Source: Nitratireductor sp.
GTDB taxonomy: Bacteria; Pseudomonadota; Alphaproteobacteria; Rhizobiales; Rhizobiaceae
DNA length: 6,838 nucleotides
Direction: 5' to 3'
NCBI GenBank assembly: GCA_020441735.1
Contig: JAGRLQ010000253.1
Coordinates: forward strand, 1 to 6,838
Shown piece after piece: positions 1-5,737 of this stretch. The translations under genes were made by a program, and so were the position numbers. The notes under the pieces were generated by a model. The model did no database searches, had not been told where the DNA came from, and saw only the letters and a program-made list of their open reading frames with translations. Each line of letters starts with the position of its first letter. The first letter of the stretch is position 1.

Positions 1-73
1 GCTTCACCTTGAAGGTGAAGGCGGCGCCACCCAGCAGAAGGCCGATCATCACGAGGTCAACGGGTCTGAGCAC
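1..73 (-). CDS. ftsL: FtsL-like cell division protein, N-terminal fragment
   Basis: Only the first 24 codons lie in the window; the gene runs off the left edge. From a GTG start at 73 the frame reads M-L-R-P-V-D-L-V-M-I-G-L-L and then a Gly/Ala-rich stretch ending in FKVK. That is a very short cytoplasmic N-terminus followed by a membrane segment, as in rhizobial FtsL. FtsL is a single-pass divisome protein that works with FtsB and FtsQ. The start lies inside the end of rsmH, a 17-base overlap, which is common in dcw clusters and implies co-transcription. The Shine-Dalgarno match is weak (CAGGTA about 9 bases upstream). The call rests on position directly after rsmH plus the hydrophobic N-terminus; the diagnostic coiled coil is outside the window. 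Confidence 0.72.
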   Translation of the reverse strand, partial: MLRPVDLVMIGLLLGGAAFTFKVK

Positions 74-1109
74 GGGAATTTACCTGTTCGATTGCCAGCC
101 TTGGCAGTTTGAAAATGGAAAGATCGCCCTTTCTCGAGGGCGCAGCGGTCCGCACACCCCAGCGCAGCTTGGCCGATCTCGCCCGCGGATTGTCAGCGGT
201 TTCTTCTTCGCCTGCCGCGAGCGCTGAACGCTCGCTCTGCGAAAAGAGTGGCTCCGAGGCTTCTGCCTGCGGCAGGTGACGTGAGCCGGAGGCCTTGCCG
301 GCGCGATCCTGAAAGAAGCGCTTGACGATGCGGTCTTCCAGCGAATGAAAGGTGACGACGACAAGCCGCCCGCCGGGTTTGAGAATGCGCTCGGCGGCAA
401 ACAGCCCCTTGGCCAGTTGCTCCAGCTCGCCATTGACGAAGATCCGCAGGCCCTGAAAGGACCGCGTCGCCGGGTGAATACGGTCGCCGGGCTTCTTGCC
501 GACAGCAGCTTCGATGATGCGCGCAAGCTCGCTTGTCCGGGTGATCGGCGCCTTGGCCCTTGCCTTGACGATGGCGCTTGAGACACGAGGTGCCTGGCGC
601 TCCTCGCCAAGCAGACCGAAAATGCGGGTAAGCGTTGCCTGATCGGCATGGTTTACCACATCGGCAGCAGAAGGACCGGCCTGCCCCATCCGCATGTCGA
701 GCGGTCCGTCCTGGCGGAAGGAAAATCCGCGCTCAGCCTCGTCAAGCTGCATGGAGGAAACACCAATATCGAGAACGACGCCGTCAACGGCATCGAAGCC
801 CGCAGCATTTGCAATGACATCGAGTTCGGCAAACTCGCCGGCAACCAGTTTCAGGCGGCCATCCGAAGTATCCGCCAATGGCGCGCCGCCGACAATTGCA
901 TCGGGATCGCGGTCGATGGCAATGACCGTTGCTCCCTTGTCGAGGATTGCCGATGAGTAACCGCCGGCACCGAACGTGCCATCGATAATGGTTTCCCCCG
1001 AAACCGGATTGAGGCAATCGAGCACCTCGTTGAGCATGACGGGTACATGCCGCACGGGTCCGCCAGCAGTTTGCGGTGCGCCGCTCGCACCTTCGCTGCC
1101 GTCCGTCAC
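57..1109 (-). CDS. rsmH: 16S rRNA (cytosine-1402-N4)-methyltransferase RsmH (MraW)
   Basis: Predicted SAM-dependent enzyme that methylates N4 of C1402 in the 16S rRNA decoding centre; 350 aa, somewhat longer than the 313 aa of E. coli RsmH. Family signatures in order: HVPVMLNEVL at residues 21-30, the SAM-binding DGTFGAGGYS at 43-52, acidic strand end IDRDPDA at 65-71, LDIGVSS at 113-119, GFSFRQDGPLDMRM at 128-141, HPATRSFQGLRI at 212-223, TFHSLEDR at 253-260, and a basic RSAKLR near 311-316. The frame stays open far upstream, through mraZ and beyond, but that is a G+C-rich shadow. The start chosen is GTG at 1109: it shares bases with the mraZ stop (GTGA) and has AAGGAG at 1118-1123, 8 bases upstream. 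The 3' end overlaps ftsL. Residues 1-20 before the conserved HVPV are a variable tail. Confidence 0.95.
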   Translation of the reverse strand: MTDGSEGASGAPQTAGGPVRHVPVMLNEVLDCLNPVSGETIIDGTFGAGGYSSAILDKGATVIAIDRDPDAIVGGAPLADTSDGRLKLVAGEFAELDVIANAAGFDAVDGVVLDIGVSSMQLDEAERGFSFRQDGPLDMRMGQAGPSAADVVNHADQATLTRIFGLLGEERQAPRVSSAIVKARAKAPITRTSELARIIEAAVGKKPGDRIHPATRSFQGLRIFVNGELEQLAKGLFAAERILKPGGRLVVVTFHSLEDRIVKRFFQDRAGKASGSRHLPQAEASEPLFSQSERSALAAGEEETADNPRARSAKLRWGVRTAAPSRKGDLSIFKLPRLAIEQVNSRAQTR

Positions 1110-1666
1110 GTATCCTGCTCCTTGCCGCTGCCTTGGGCTCCTGAGGCCCCGGGTTCTGCCTGCGAACCCGTCCGGCTTGCGGGGGAATTCTGTGATTGGG
1201 TTGAAAAGCCGGGAGACGGGCCCGCACCATGCTGGCCGAGCGCCCGGCGCATTTCGCGCACTTTCGCCCGCGCCGTTTCGCGATAGGCGCGGAAGGCTGA
1301 AGGCTCCCATAACTGGAAGAAATGACCGCAGCCCACAAAGGCCACCTCGTCGCCAATCCCGGTATGGTCGCGAATGTTGTCGCTGATCGCGATCCGGCCT
1401 TCCGGATCGATCTTCAATTCGTCCGCATCGCCCACCAGGCATAGCGACCACATGGCGTATTCTTCCGAAAACGGGTCCATCATCGACAGCCGCTTCAGAT
1501 TGGAATCCATGAAGTCCTTGCCACCAGCCTCCGCCACCGGATGCTCGACGCTCAAAATCGTGCTGAGAACGGGCTGATTGCCGAGGACGAGCCGGAAGGC
1601 GGCCGGAATCGAAACGCGGCCCTTCTTGTCCACCCGGTTGATCGTGTTCGAGACGAACCGATCCAT
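1106..1666 (-). CDS. mraZ: Transcriptional regulator MraZ
   Basis: 186-aa DNA-binding regulator of the dcw cluster, with two SpoVT-AbrB-type half domains. The first carries DKKGRVSIPAAFR at residues 13-25, the second DPEGRIAIS at 87-95. In E. coli and other bacteria MraZ forms a ring-shaped oligomer that binds tandem repeats upstream of its own gene and represses the operon; a matching repeat array lies at 1947-1990 here. The start chosen is ATG at 1666, because MDRFVSNTINRVD is the normal family N-terminus and AAGGGG (1673-1678) lies 6 bases upstream. An ATG 84 bases further upstream is in frame but would add an atypical Arg-rich leader. The protein is longer than the 152-aa E. coli one because of a Gly/Ser/Gln-rich tail (about residues 147-186) that looks disordered. 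Its stop overlaps the rsmH GTG, suggesting translational coupling. Confidence 0.95.
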   Translation of the reverse strand: MDRFVSNTINRVDKKGRVSIPAAFRLVLGNQPVLSTILSVEHPVAEAGGKDFMDSNLKRLSMMDPFSEEYAMWSLCLVGDADELKIDPEGRIAISDNIRDHTGIGDEVAFVGCGHFFQLWEPSAFRAYRETARAKVREMRRALGQHGAGPSPGFSTQSQNSPASRTGSQAEPGASGAQGSGKEQDT

Positions 1667-1941
1667 CGTTTTCCCCTTGGTCCGCTGTCGCGTTACCTGA
1701 AACCGGAACCGGGCTGCCACCCGACTCCGCATACCGGCTCTGGCGGGCACCGGGCCCGCATGCCGCCATGCCCGTTACTCCCCATTGGGCCGCTTCCATC
1801 GTCTGGCCGGTTTGCTTCCCGCAAGTTGCGGACACATCCGCAATCGCAACTCGGCAAACCGGCTTCCCCCGTACGATGGCTTGCCGGCCAATCTCCCGAC
1901 CGATCAACAGTCCCGAAGGTCGTTCGGGACGCGGCCGCATC
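1667..1941 (-). promoter_or_regulatory. Long structured 5' leader of the mraZ operon (predicted)
   Basis: About 275 bases separate the candidate mraZ promoter from the mraZ ATG, with no convincing gene in between. The leader holds clear inverted repeats. A perfect 8-bp stem with a 5-base loop is formed by 1910-1917 and 1923-1930. A 10-bp stem (1806-1815 with 1854-1863) encloses a perfect 7-bp hairpin (1826-1832 with 1837-1843, 4-base loop). None is followed by a U-run, so they do not look like intrinsic terminators. The minus-strand frame through here is continuous with rsmH, but the translation is Gly/Arg/Pro-rich and resembles no protein I know. No known riboswitch class was recognised. That this is a transcribed leader is an inference from the promoter match. 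Confidence 0.4.
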
Positions 1942-1946
1942 GCATT

Positions 1947-1990
1947 TGGAGTATCATGGGAAAATTTGGGGGTCAATGGAACAACTTGGG
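1947..1990. promoter_or_regulatory. MraZ-box array (TGGR direct repeats, 10-bp period)
   Basis: Five plus-strand units begin exactly 10 bases apart: TGGA at 1947, TGGG at 1957, TGGG at 1967, TGGA at 1977 and TGGG at 1987. A further GGGA at 1997-2000 is one base off the pattern. This matches the described MraZ operator type, TGGGN repeats separated by 5 bases, and one unit per helical turn suits binding by one face of the MraZ ring. The array covers the predicted -35 and -10 of the mraZ promoter, which fits repression by promoter occlusion. Repeats and spacing are seen directly; binding is inferred from the family. Confidence 0.75.
1948..1976 (-). promoter_or_regulatory. Candidate sigma70-type promoter of the mraZ operon
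   Basis: On the minus strand TTGACC (1976-1971) is followed after 17 bases by TACTCC (1953-1948). An alternative -10, GATACT, sits at 15-base spacing. The -35 is a good match and the -10 is weak. The promoter lies inside the MraZ-box array, which supports it. Transcription would start near 1941, giving a leader of about 275 bases. Confidence 0.45.
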
Positions 1991-2012
1991 TGATTAGGGA
2001 AAAATGAACCCT

Positions 2013-2033
2013 TTCTTAGGCAGTTGGTAAGAA
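2013..2033. repeat. Perfect inverted repeat TTCTTA-N9-TAAGAA
   Basis: Two 6-base arms (2013-2018 and 2028-2033) flank a 9-base spacer, about 37 bases upstream of the mraZ -35 element. The size suits a dimeric regulator, but no specific factor is recognised, and a 6-bp inverted repeat can arise by chance. Confidence 0.25.
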
Positions 2034-2047
2034 TTGCCCCAATCGCG

Positions 2048-2062
2048 TTAACAAAGCGTTAG
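2048..2062 (+). promoter_or_regulatory. CtrA-like site, TTAA-N7-TTAG
   Basis: TTAA (2048-2051) is followed after 7 bases by TTAG, one mismatch from the CtrA consensus TTAA-N7-TTAA. It lies between mraZ and the divergent small ORF. CtrA is the alphaproteobacterial master cell-cycle regulator and controls division genes in several members. The same stretch contains GCGTTA twice (2045-2050 and 2056-2061). The match is imperfect, so this is a candidate only. Confidence 0.3.
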
Positions 2063-2163
2063 CCTGTGACCGATTGCACGGCGGCCAGCCAAGCAAATCC
2101 ATACAAACAGAAGGCAAGGAACCGGAGCGCTTCCACCGCGTTCTGTTTTAGGAGGATCTTGAT

Positions 2164-2277
2164 ATGAAACTCGTCATTGCCGCACTGGTCATCGTCATCG
2201 GCATCGCCGCAGGAACCGGCATGACCGTGGCAAGTGAAATACCGCAGTCCGACTGCCAGCAAATCGCAACGCAATAA
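2164..2277 (+). CDS. Small predicted membrane protein, 37 aa, function unknown
   Basis: An ORF of 37 codons plus TAA starts at ATG 2164. AGGAGG at 2150-2155 sits 8 bases upstream and is among the best ribosome binding sites in the window, a strong argument that the ORF is translated. The product starts M-K and has a long hydrophobic run (about residues 3-22: LVIAALVIVIGIAAGTGMTV). A short polar tail, SEIPQSDCQQIATQ, carries the only Cys. It therefore resembles a one-pass small membrane protein or a short exported peptide; there is no lipobox, since the Cys lies well after the hydrophobic run. The gene is divergent from mraZ and convergent with the dehydratase gene 30 bases downstream. No family is recognised and no function is proposed. 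Confidence 0.6.
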   Translation: MKLVIAALVIVIGIAAGTGMTVASEIPQSDCQQIATQ

Positions 2278-2307
2278 GACAACAAAGCGGCCTACCGCCG
2301 GCCACAA

Positions 2308-3522
2308 TCAGGGCATCAGCGGCTGTTTTGCCATTTCCAGATGCAATGTATCGCCTTTCCAGGGATGCGCTTCGCAGACATCCTCGTTGAGCTCGACGCC
2401 CAACCCCGGCTCCTTCGATGGAATGACATGGCCGTCCTGCCACTCGATCTTTTTCTTCAGCAGCTTTTCGTGGAACCCGTCCCACGTCTTGATCGACTCA
2501 AGGATCAGGAAATTGGGACAGGCCGTGGCGATCTGGATGTTCGCCGCCCCCACAATCGGCCCGCAATAGCAGTGCGGCGCGATCTGGATATGGAAGGTTT
2601 CCGCCATCGCCGCAATCTTGCGCGTTTCCAGAATGCCGCCCGAGCGCCCGCTATCGGGCTGCAGAATGCTGGCCGCCCGGTTCTCGATCACCCTTCCGAA
2701 CTCGAAGCGCGTCGTCAGCCGCTCGCCCGTGGCGACGGGGATCGACGTGGCGCGGGCAACCTGCGCCATCACTTCCGGCATGTCGGGCGGCACCGGCTCC
2801 TCGAACCATAGCGGATCGTATGGCTCGATTGCCTTGGCCAGCCGGATCGCGCCGCCGGCGGTAAACTGGCCGTGGGTGCCGAACAGAATGTCAGCTTTCG
2901 TGCCGACGGCCTCACGCACAGCGCGGCACATATTGGCCGACAGATCAATATCGGCCAGCCTCGGCATGTGGCCATCGTAAATCGTGTACGGTCCGGCAGG
3001 ATCGAACTTGACGGCATCAAATCCCTGTTTGACGCAAGCAAGGGCAGCTTCGGCGGCAAGGTCGGGATCGTTGTAGACGTTCTTCGCGCTTTCCGTCTCG
3101 TCGGGATAGACGCTGCCCGATGCCGGATAGAGATAGGTGTAGCTGCGCAGGGTTTCGTGCACCTGCCCACCAATTAGCTTGTAGACCGGCTGGCCTGCGG
3201 CCTTGCCGATAATGTCCCAGCAGGCGATCTCCAGCGCCGAATAACAGCCCATCATCGAGACGTCCGGCCGCTGCGAAAAACCAGACGAATAGCAGTTGCG
3301 GAACAACACATCGACATCATGCGGATCGCGCCCGACGAGATAGCGCGCCGCCGCATCCTCGATCATCTTCGCCGTCAGATGCGGATCGAAAGTGGCAGCA
3401 TAGGCTTCGCCATAGCCGTGAATGCCGTCATTGGTGGTCAGTTTGACGAAAATGAAGTAGCGCCCGCCCGTCTGCGGCGGCGGATTGCCGACCACCCATG
3501 TTTTCACGTCCTGAACATGCAT
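2308..3522 (-). CDS. Mandelate racemase/enolase-superfamily sugar-acid dehydratase
   Basis: 404-aa cytoplasmic enzyme of the enolase superfamily, closest in motif pattern to D-galactonate dehydratase-like members. These remove water from aldonic or aldaric acids to give 2-keto-3-deoxy acids. An N-terminal capping domain (about 1-125) precedes a TIM-barrel with K172-F-D174 on the second strand, FEEP at 240-243 (metal ligand Glu241), GER at 266-268 (metal ligand Glu267), QPD at 288-290, and APHC at 316-319 with the probable catalytic His317. The first metal ligand, usually Asp in a DxH motif, is Gly215 in GTHG (215-218), while the His is kept. The start at ATG 3522 has GGAGG (3531-3535) 8 bases upstream. 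The gene follows the dehydrogenase after 27 bases, so they probably form an operon. The substrate cannot be set from sequence; gluconate, galactonate, fuconate or aldarate are all possible. Confidence 0.85.
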   Translation of the reverse strand: MHVQDVKTWVVGNPPPQTGGRYFIFVKLTTNDGIHGYGEAYAATFDPHLTAKMIEDAAARYLVGRDPHDVDVLFRNCYSSGFSQRPDVSMMGCYSALEIACWDIIGKAAGQPVYKLIGGQVHETLRSYTYLYPASGSVYPDETESAKNVYNDPDLAAEAALACVKQGFDAVKFDPAGPYTIYDGHMPRLADIDLSANMCRAVREAVGTKADILFGTHGQFTAGGAIRLAKAIEPYDPLWFEEPVPPDMPEVMAQVARATSIPVATGERLTTRFEFGRVIENRAASILQPDSGRSGGILETRKIAAMAETFHIQIAPHCYCGPIVGAANIQIATACPNFLILESIKTWDGFHEKLLKKKIEWQDGHVIPSKEPGLGVELNEDVCEAHPWKGDTLHLEMAKQPLMP

Positions 3523-3549
3523 CGGCTTTTCCTCCCGGTTGCGCTAACT

Positions 3550-4629
3550 TCAGTTGAACACGATCACGTTGCGCTTCACCGTACCCGACTTGACCTCGGC
3601 AATCGCCTCATTGATCCCTTCCAGCGGATAGGTGTTGGAGACGAGTTCATCGAGCTGCAGCTCTCCCATGCGATAGGCCCGCACCAGCCGCGGAATATCG
3701 CGCGCAATCACCGCCTCGCCCATTTTCGAGCCGATAATCTTCTGGTTCCACGCCGCCAGCGTCGCCGGATCGTATTTGGCAAACACGCCCGAGGCCGGCA
3801 TGCCGACCACCACCACGCTGCCATTCTTGGTGATGTAGTCGAACGCGCCTTCAATCGCGCCCACCGCGCCCACTGTGACGAACACATAATCGACACCGCG
3901 CCCTGCTGTGAGTTTCCTGATTTTTGTGGCCGCATCTTCCGTTGCCGGATTAATCCCGTGGGTGGCCCCGAAGCGCTTTGCATCCTTCAGCTTTGAAGGC
4001 GCCAGATCGATGGCGATGATCTTTGCCGCCCCGCAATGGGCGGCCCCCTGCACCGCATTGAGCCCGACACCGCCGCAGCCGATCACTGCCACATTCTGGC
4101 CGGGCTTCACATCGGCGGTGTTTGCCACTGCGCCAAAGCCCGTAATGACCCCGCAGGCAAGCAGCGAAGCGCTGGCGAAAGGAACCGATTTCGGAATTTT
4201 CACCGCCTGGCTGTGATGCACGACCACCCGCTCGGCAAAGGCGCCGGTGCGCATCGACTGCTCCACCGGACCCTTGTCATCGGAAATCGGCCCCTTGCGG
4301 TCGAGCGGGAACACCTCCTCGCACATCACCTGGCTGCCCTGATTGCAGTAATGGCAGTCGCCGCAATAGCGGATCAGCGTCACCACCACATGATCGCCCG
4401 GCTTGACGGATGTCACCCCGCGCCCGGCCCGCTTGACGATGCCGGCTGCCTCATGACCGTAAACCGCCGGCAGTGGCCCGCCCCAGGCACCCTCTGCAAA
4501 TGAAATATCGGAATGACAGATCGCACAGGCCTTGACCTCGACCTCGATTTCCCCCGCCCGGGGAGCCGCCAGCCTGACCTCCTCGATGGTCAACGGCTCG
4601 CCAAATGCCCTGCACACTGCCGCTTTCAT
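3550..4629 (-). CDS. Zinc-dependent alcohol/sugar dehydrogenase (MDR family)
   Basis: 359-aa NAD(P)-dependent medium-chain dehydrogenase. Catalytic zinc ligands are expected at Cys38 (CHSD 38-41), His59/Glu60 (GHE 58-60) and Cys159 (ACGVITG). The structural zinc site is complete, with Cys89, Cys92, Cys95 and Cys103. The Rossmann glycine motif is GCGGVG at 184-189, and Asp208 at the end of the next strand favours NAD over NADP. The order of motifs resembles class III-type alcohol dehydrogenases; the true substrate is unknown. The start chosen is the inner ATG at 4629, with GGAGG (4639-4643) 9 bases upstream and the usual MKAAV N-terminus. The ATG 36 bases upstream adds an Arg-rich extension without a comparable site. 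It is the first gene of a two-gene unit with the dehydratase, so oxidation of a sugar to its lactone or acid is plausible but inferred. Confidence 0.9.
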   Translation of the reverse strand: MKAAVCRAFGEPLTIEEVRLAAPRAGEIEVEVKACAICHSDISFAEGAWGGPLPAVYGHEAAGIVKRAGRGVTSVKPGDHVVVTLIRYCGDCHYCNQGSQVMCEEVFPLDRKGPISDDKGPVEQSMRTGAFAERVVVHHSQAVKIPKSVPFASASLLACGVITGFGAVANTADVKPGQNVAVIGCGGVGLNAVQGAAHCGAAKIIAIDLAPSKLKDAKRFGATHGINPATEDAATKIRKLTAGRGVDYVFVTVGAVGAIEGAFDYITKNGSVVVVGMPASGVFAKYDPATLAAWNQKIIGSKMGEAVIARDIPRLVRAYRMGELQLDELVSNTYPLEGINEAIAEVKSGTVKRNVIVFN

Positions 4630-4661
4630 GAACTCGTTCCTCCCGGATACCCGCGCCGCAC

Positions 4662-4697
4662 GCATCAGCGGACACTATCGCCGGCATCAGCCGATGC
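4662..4697. repeat. Direct repeats and inverted repeat upstream of the dehydrogenase operon (possible operator)
   Basis: GCATCAGC occurs twice, at 4662-4669 and 4684-4691, 22 bases apart or about two helical turns. The second copy is also part of the inverted repeat GCATC (4684-4688) with GATGC (4693-4697). They lie 33-68 bases upstream of the dehydrogenase ATG, where a sugar-acid repressor of the GntR, LacI or IclR kinds could act. A weak minus-strand promoter candidate overlaps them, TTGCAT then TAGTGT at 16-base spacing. No regulator gene is in the window. Confidence 0.3.
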
Positions 4698-4787
4698 AAT
4701 CGAAAAAAACGCCAAACCATGCCCATCGCGCGACATCGCCGAAAGGCTTCCGACAGCCAATCTGCCTTCAAGCTCCGGCCATGCATT

Positions 4788-4816
4788 TTGCACTTGCAAC
4801 AAACCTGCCATATGGA
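4788..4816 (+). promoter_or_regulatory. Candidate dgkA promoter
   Basis: TTGCAC (4788-4793) and TATGGA (4811-4816) are separated by 17 bases, a fair sigma70-type match. Transcription would begin near 4823, leaving a leader of about 38 bases before dgkA. The surrounding 4630-4860 holds no gene of its own; the plus-strand frame that continues dgkA upstream is judged spurious. Confidence 0.45.
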
Positions 4817-4860
4817 GGTGCTTGAAACCCGGCAATCGAAGCGGCGATTCGAGAATTTGC

Positions 4861-5253
4861 ATGAGTGACACCAAGGAATATTTCGACCCCGAGAGCAAGA
4901 AGCACGGCGTGGCGCATCTCTTTGCAGCCACCCGGTACTCGCTGGGCGGCCTTCGCAAGGCGGCAACGGAATCGGCCTTCCGCCAGGAACTCGCCGCGGC
5001 AATCGGCATTCTGGTGATCTATGCGGCGGTGGGTGCGGACTGGTTTTCCTATGCCGGCAGCCTGTGCCTGTTCCTGATCACCTTTGCCATCGAGGCAATC
5101 AACACGGCCATCGAGCTTGTCGTCGACCGCACCTCGCCGGAAATCTCCCAATACGGCAAGGAGGCCAAGGATCTGGGCTCCTTTGCCGTCTTCTGCCTGC
5201 TTGTCGCCAATGGTGTTTTCGCTGCCTGGGCGGTGTGGACGGCGCTTTGGTGA
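4861..5253 (+). CDS. dgkA: Diacylglycerol kinase DgkA
   Basis: 130-aa integral inner-membrane kinase that phosphorylates diacylglycerol to phosphatidic acid, recycling lipid left over from transfer of phospholipid head groups (for example to periplasmic glucans). It has the prokaryotic DgkA plan: an amphipathic N-terminus (about 1-40, with GGLRKAATESAFRQE) and three membrane segments at about 45-60, 64-85 and 106-127. The family signature EAINTAIELVVDR is at 78-90 and KEAKDLGS at 100-107. Length is close to the 121 aa of E. coli. The start at ATG 4861 is chosen because conserved sequence begins shortly after it. The Shine-Dalgarno is weak (GAG about 8 bases upstream), and the longer frame back to 4513 overlaps the dehydrogenase coding region. 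The gene is convergent with rnpB, whose 3' end lies 33 bases beyond the stop. Confidence 0.93.
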   Translation: MSDTKEYFDPESKKHGVAHLFAATRYSLGGLRKAATESAFRQELAAAIGILVIYAAVGADWFSYAGSLCLFLITFAIEAINTAIELVVDRTSPEISQYGKEAKDLGSFAVFCLLVANGVFAAWAVWTALW

Positions 5254-5286
5254 TCTTGCACGATCAGGCAAGCGCCCGGAGAAAAC

Positions 5287-5703
5287 TGCCAGCCGGCCTG
5301 TAAGCCGGGTTCTGTATGGCCTTCTGCAAGCAGAAGACGCAGCGATCATTCATCTGGGATGCCTGTTGCCAGACACCTCACGCGACCTACCCGGACAACT
5401 GGCCTGAAAACCGGCTGGGAGTTGCCCCCCGCGTTGCCCCTATTCGGTCTTGCTCCCGATGGGGTTTTCAATGCCGCTGCCATTGCTGGCTGCGCGGTGG
5501 GCTCTTACCCCACCTTTTCACCCTTACCCGCAGCGAACGGATCGCCACAGGCGGTATGCTTTCTGTTGCACTTTCCCTTGGGTTGACGGGCAAGCCCGCT
5601 TTCCCAGCCGGACGTTATCCGGCATCGTGTTTCCATGGAGCCCGGACTTTCCTCCGGTGCGGCCTTTCGGCACTTGCACCGGCGATCGCCCGGCCGGCTG
5701 GCA
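5287..5703 (-). ncRNA. rnpB: RNase P RNA, A-type
   Basis: Catalytic RNA of RNase P, which trims the 5' ends of tRNA precursors together with the RnpA protein. Read on the minus strand, the conserved blocks appear in order: GAGGAAAGTCCGGGCTCC at 5654-5637, ACAGAAAGC at 5566-5558, the GGTGAAAAGGTGGGGTAAGAG-type block around 5528-5494, and AGAACCCGGCTTACA at 5313-5299. Helix P1 is a perfect 12-bp pairing of 5692-5703 with 5287-5298, which sets both ends and gives about 417 nt. A 6-bp hairpin with a CUUG loop (5321-5336) sits just before the last conserved block. After P1 the minus strand reads AGTTTTC, so P1 may also act in termination. All protein frames across this interval are shadows. Confidence 0.96.
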
Positions 5704-5708
5704 GGCTG

Positions 5709-5737
5709 AAATAGACAGCTTCATCCGCCAAGGTCAA
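5709..5737 (-). promoter_or_regulatory. rnpB promoter
   Basis: On the minus strand TTGACC (5737-5732) and CTATTT (5714-5709) are separated by exactly 17 bases. A start 6-7 bases after the -10 falls at 5702-5703, precisely where helix P1 of RNase P RNA begins. The independent agreement of promoter and RNA end makes this the best-supported promoter in the window. Confidence 0.75.

Noticed and set aside
1110..1976. A minus-strand frame continuous with rsmH extends it upstream to a 639-aa protein
   Set aside because: The extra part runs antiparallel to no gene but through mraZ in another frame and the leader. It is Gly/Arg/Pro-rich without family features, and the GTG at 1109 with AAGGAG and GTGA coupling explains rsmH.
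2287..2298. GCGG-CCTA-CCGC hairpin between the small ORF and the dehydratase as a bidirectional terminator
   Set aside because: A 4-bp stem without T-runs is too weak to support a call.
2059..2307. 82-aa minus-strand ORF opposite the small membrane protein gene
   Set aside because: It lacks a Shine-Dalgarno, is antisense to the better-supported ORF and has no recognisable feature.
3319..3996. 225-aa plus-strand ORF opposite the dehydratase and dehydrogenase genes
   Set aside because: It is antisense to two well-supported genes, is His/Arg-rich, and has no Shine-Dalgarno or recognisable domain.
4036..4503. 155-aa plus-strand ORF opposite the dehydrogenase
   Set aside because: It is an antisense shadow of a high-G+C gene; its composition tracks the zinc-dehydrogenase codons.
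4513..4860. N-terminal extension of dgkA to a 246-aa protein
   Set aside because: DgkA proteins are about 120-130 aa, the extension overlaps the dehydrogenase gene, and a promoter candidate at 4788-4816 lies inside it.
5255..5272. CTTGC-N8-GCAAG hairpin after dgkA as a terminator
   Set aside because: The stem is only 5 bp and no T-run follows on either strand.
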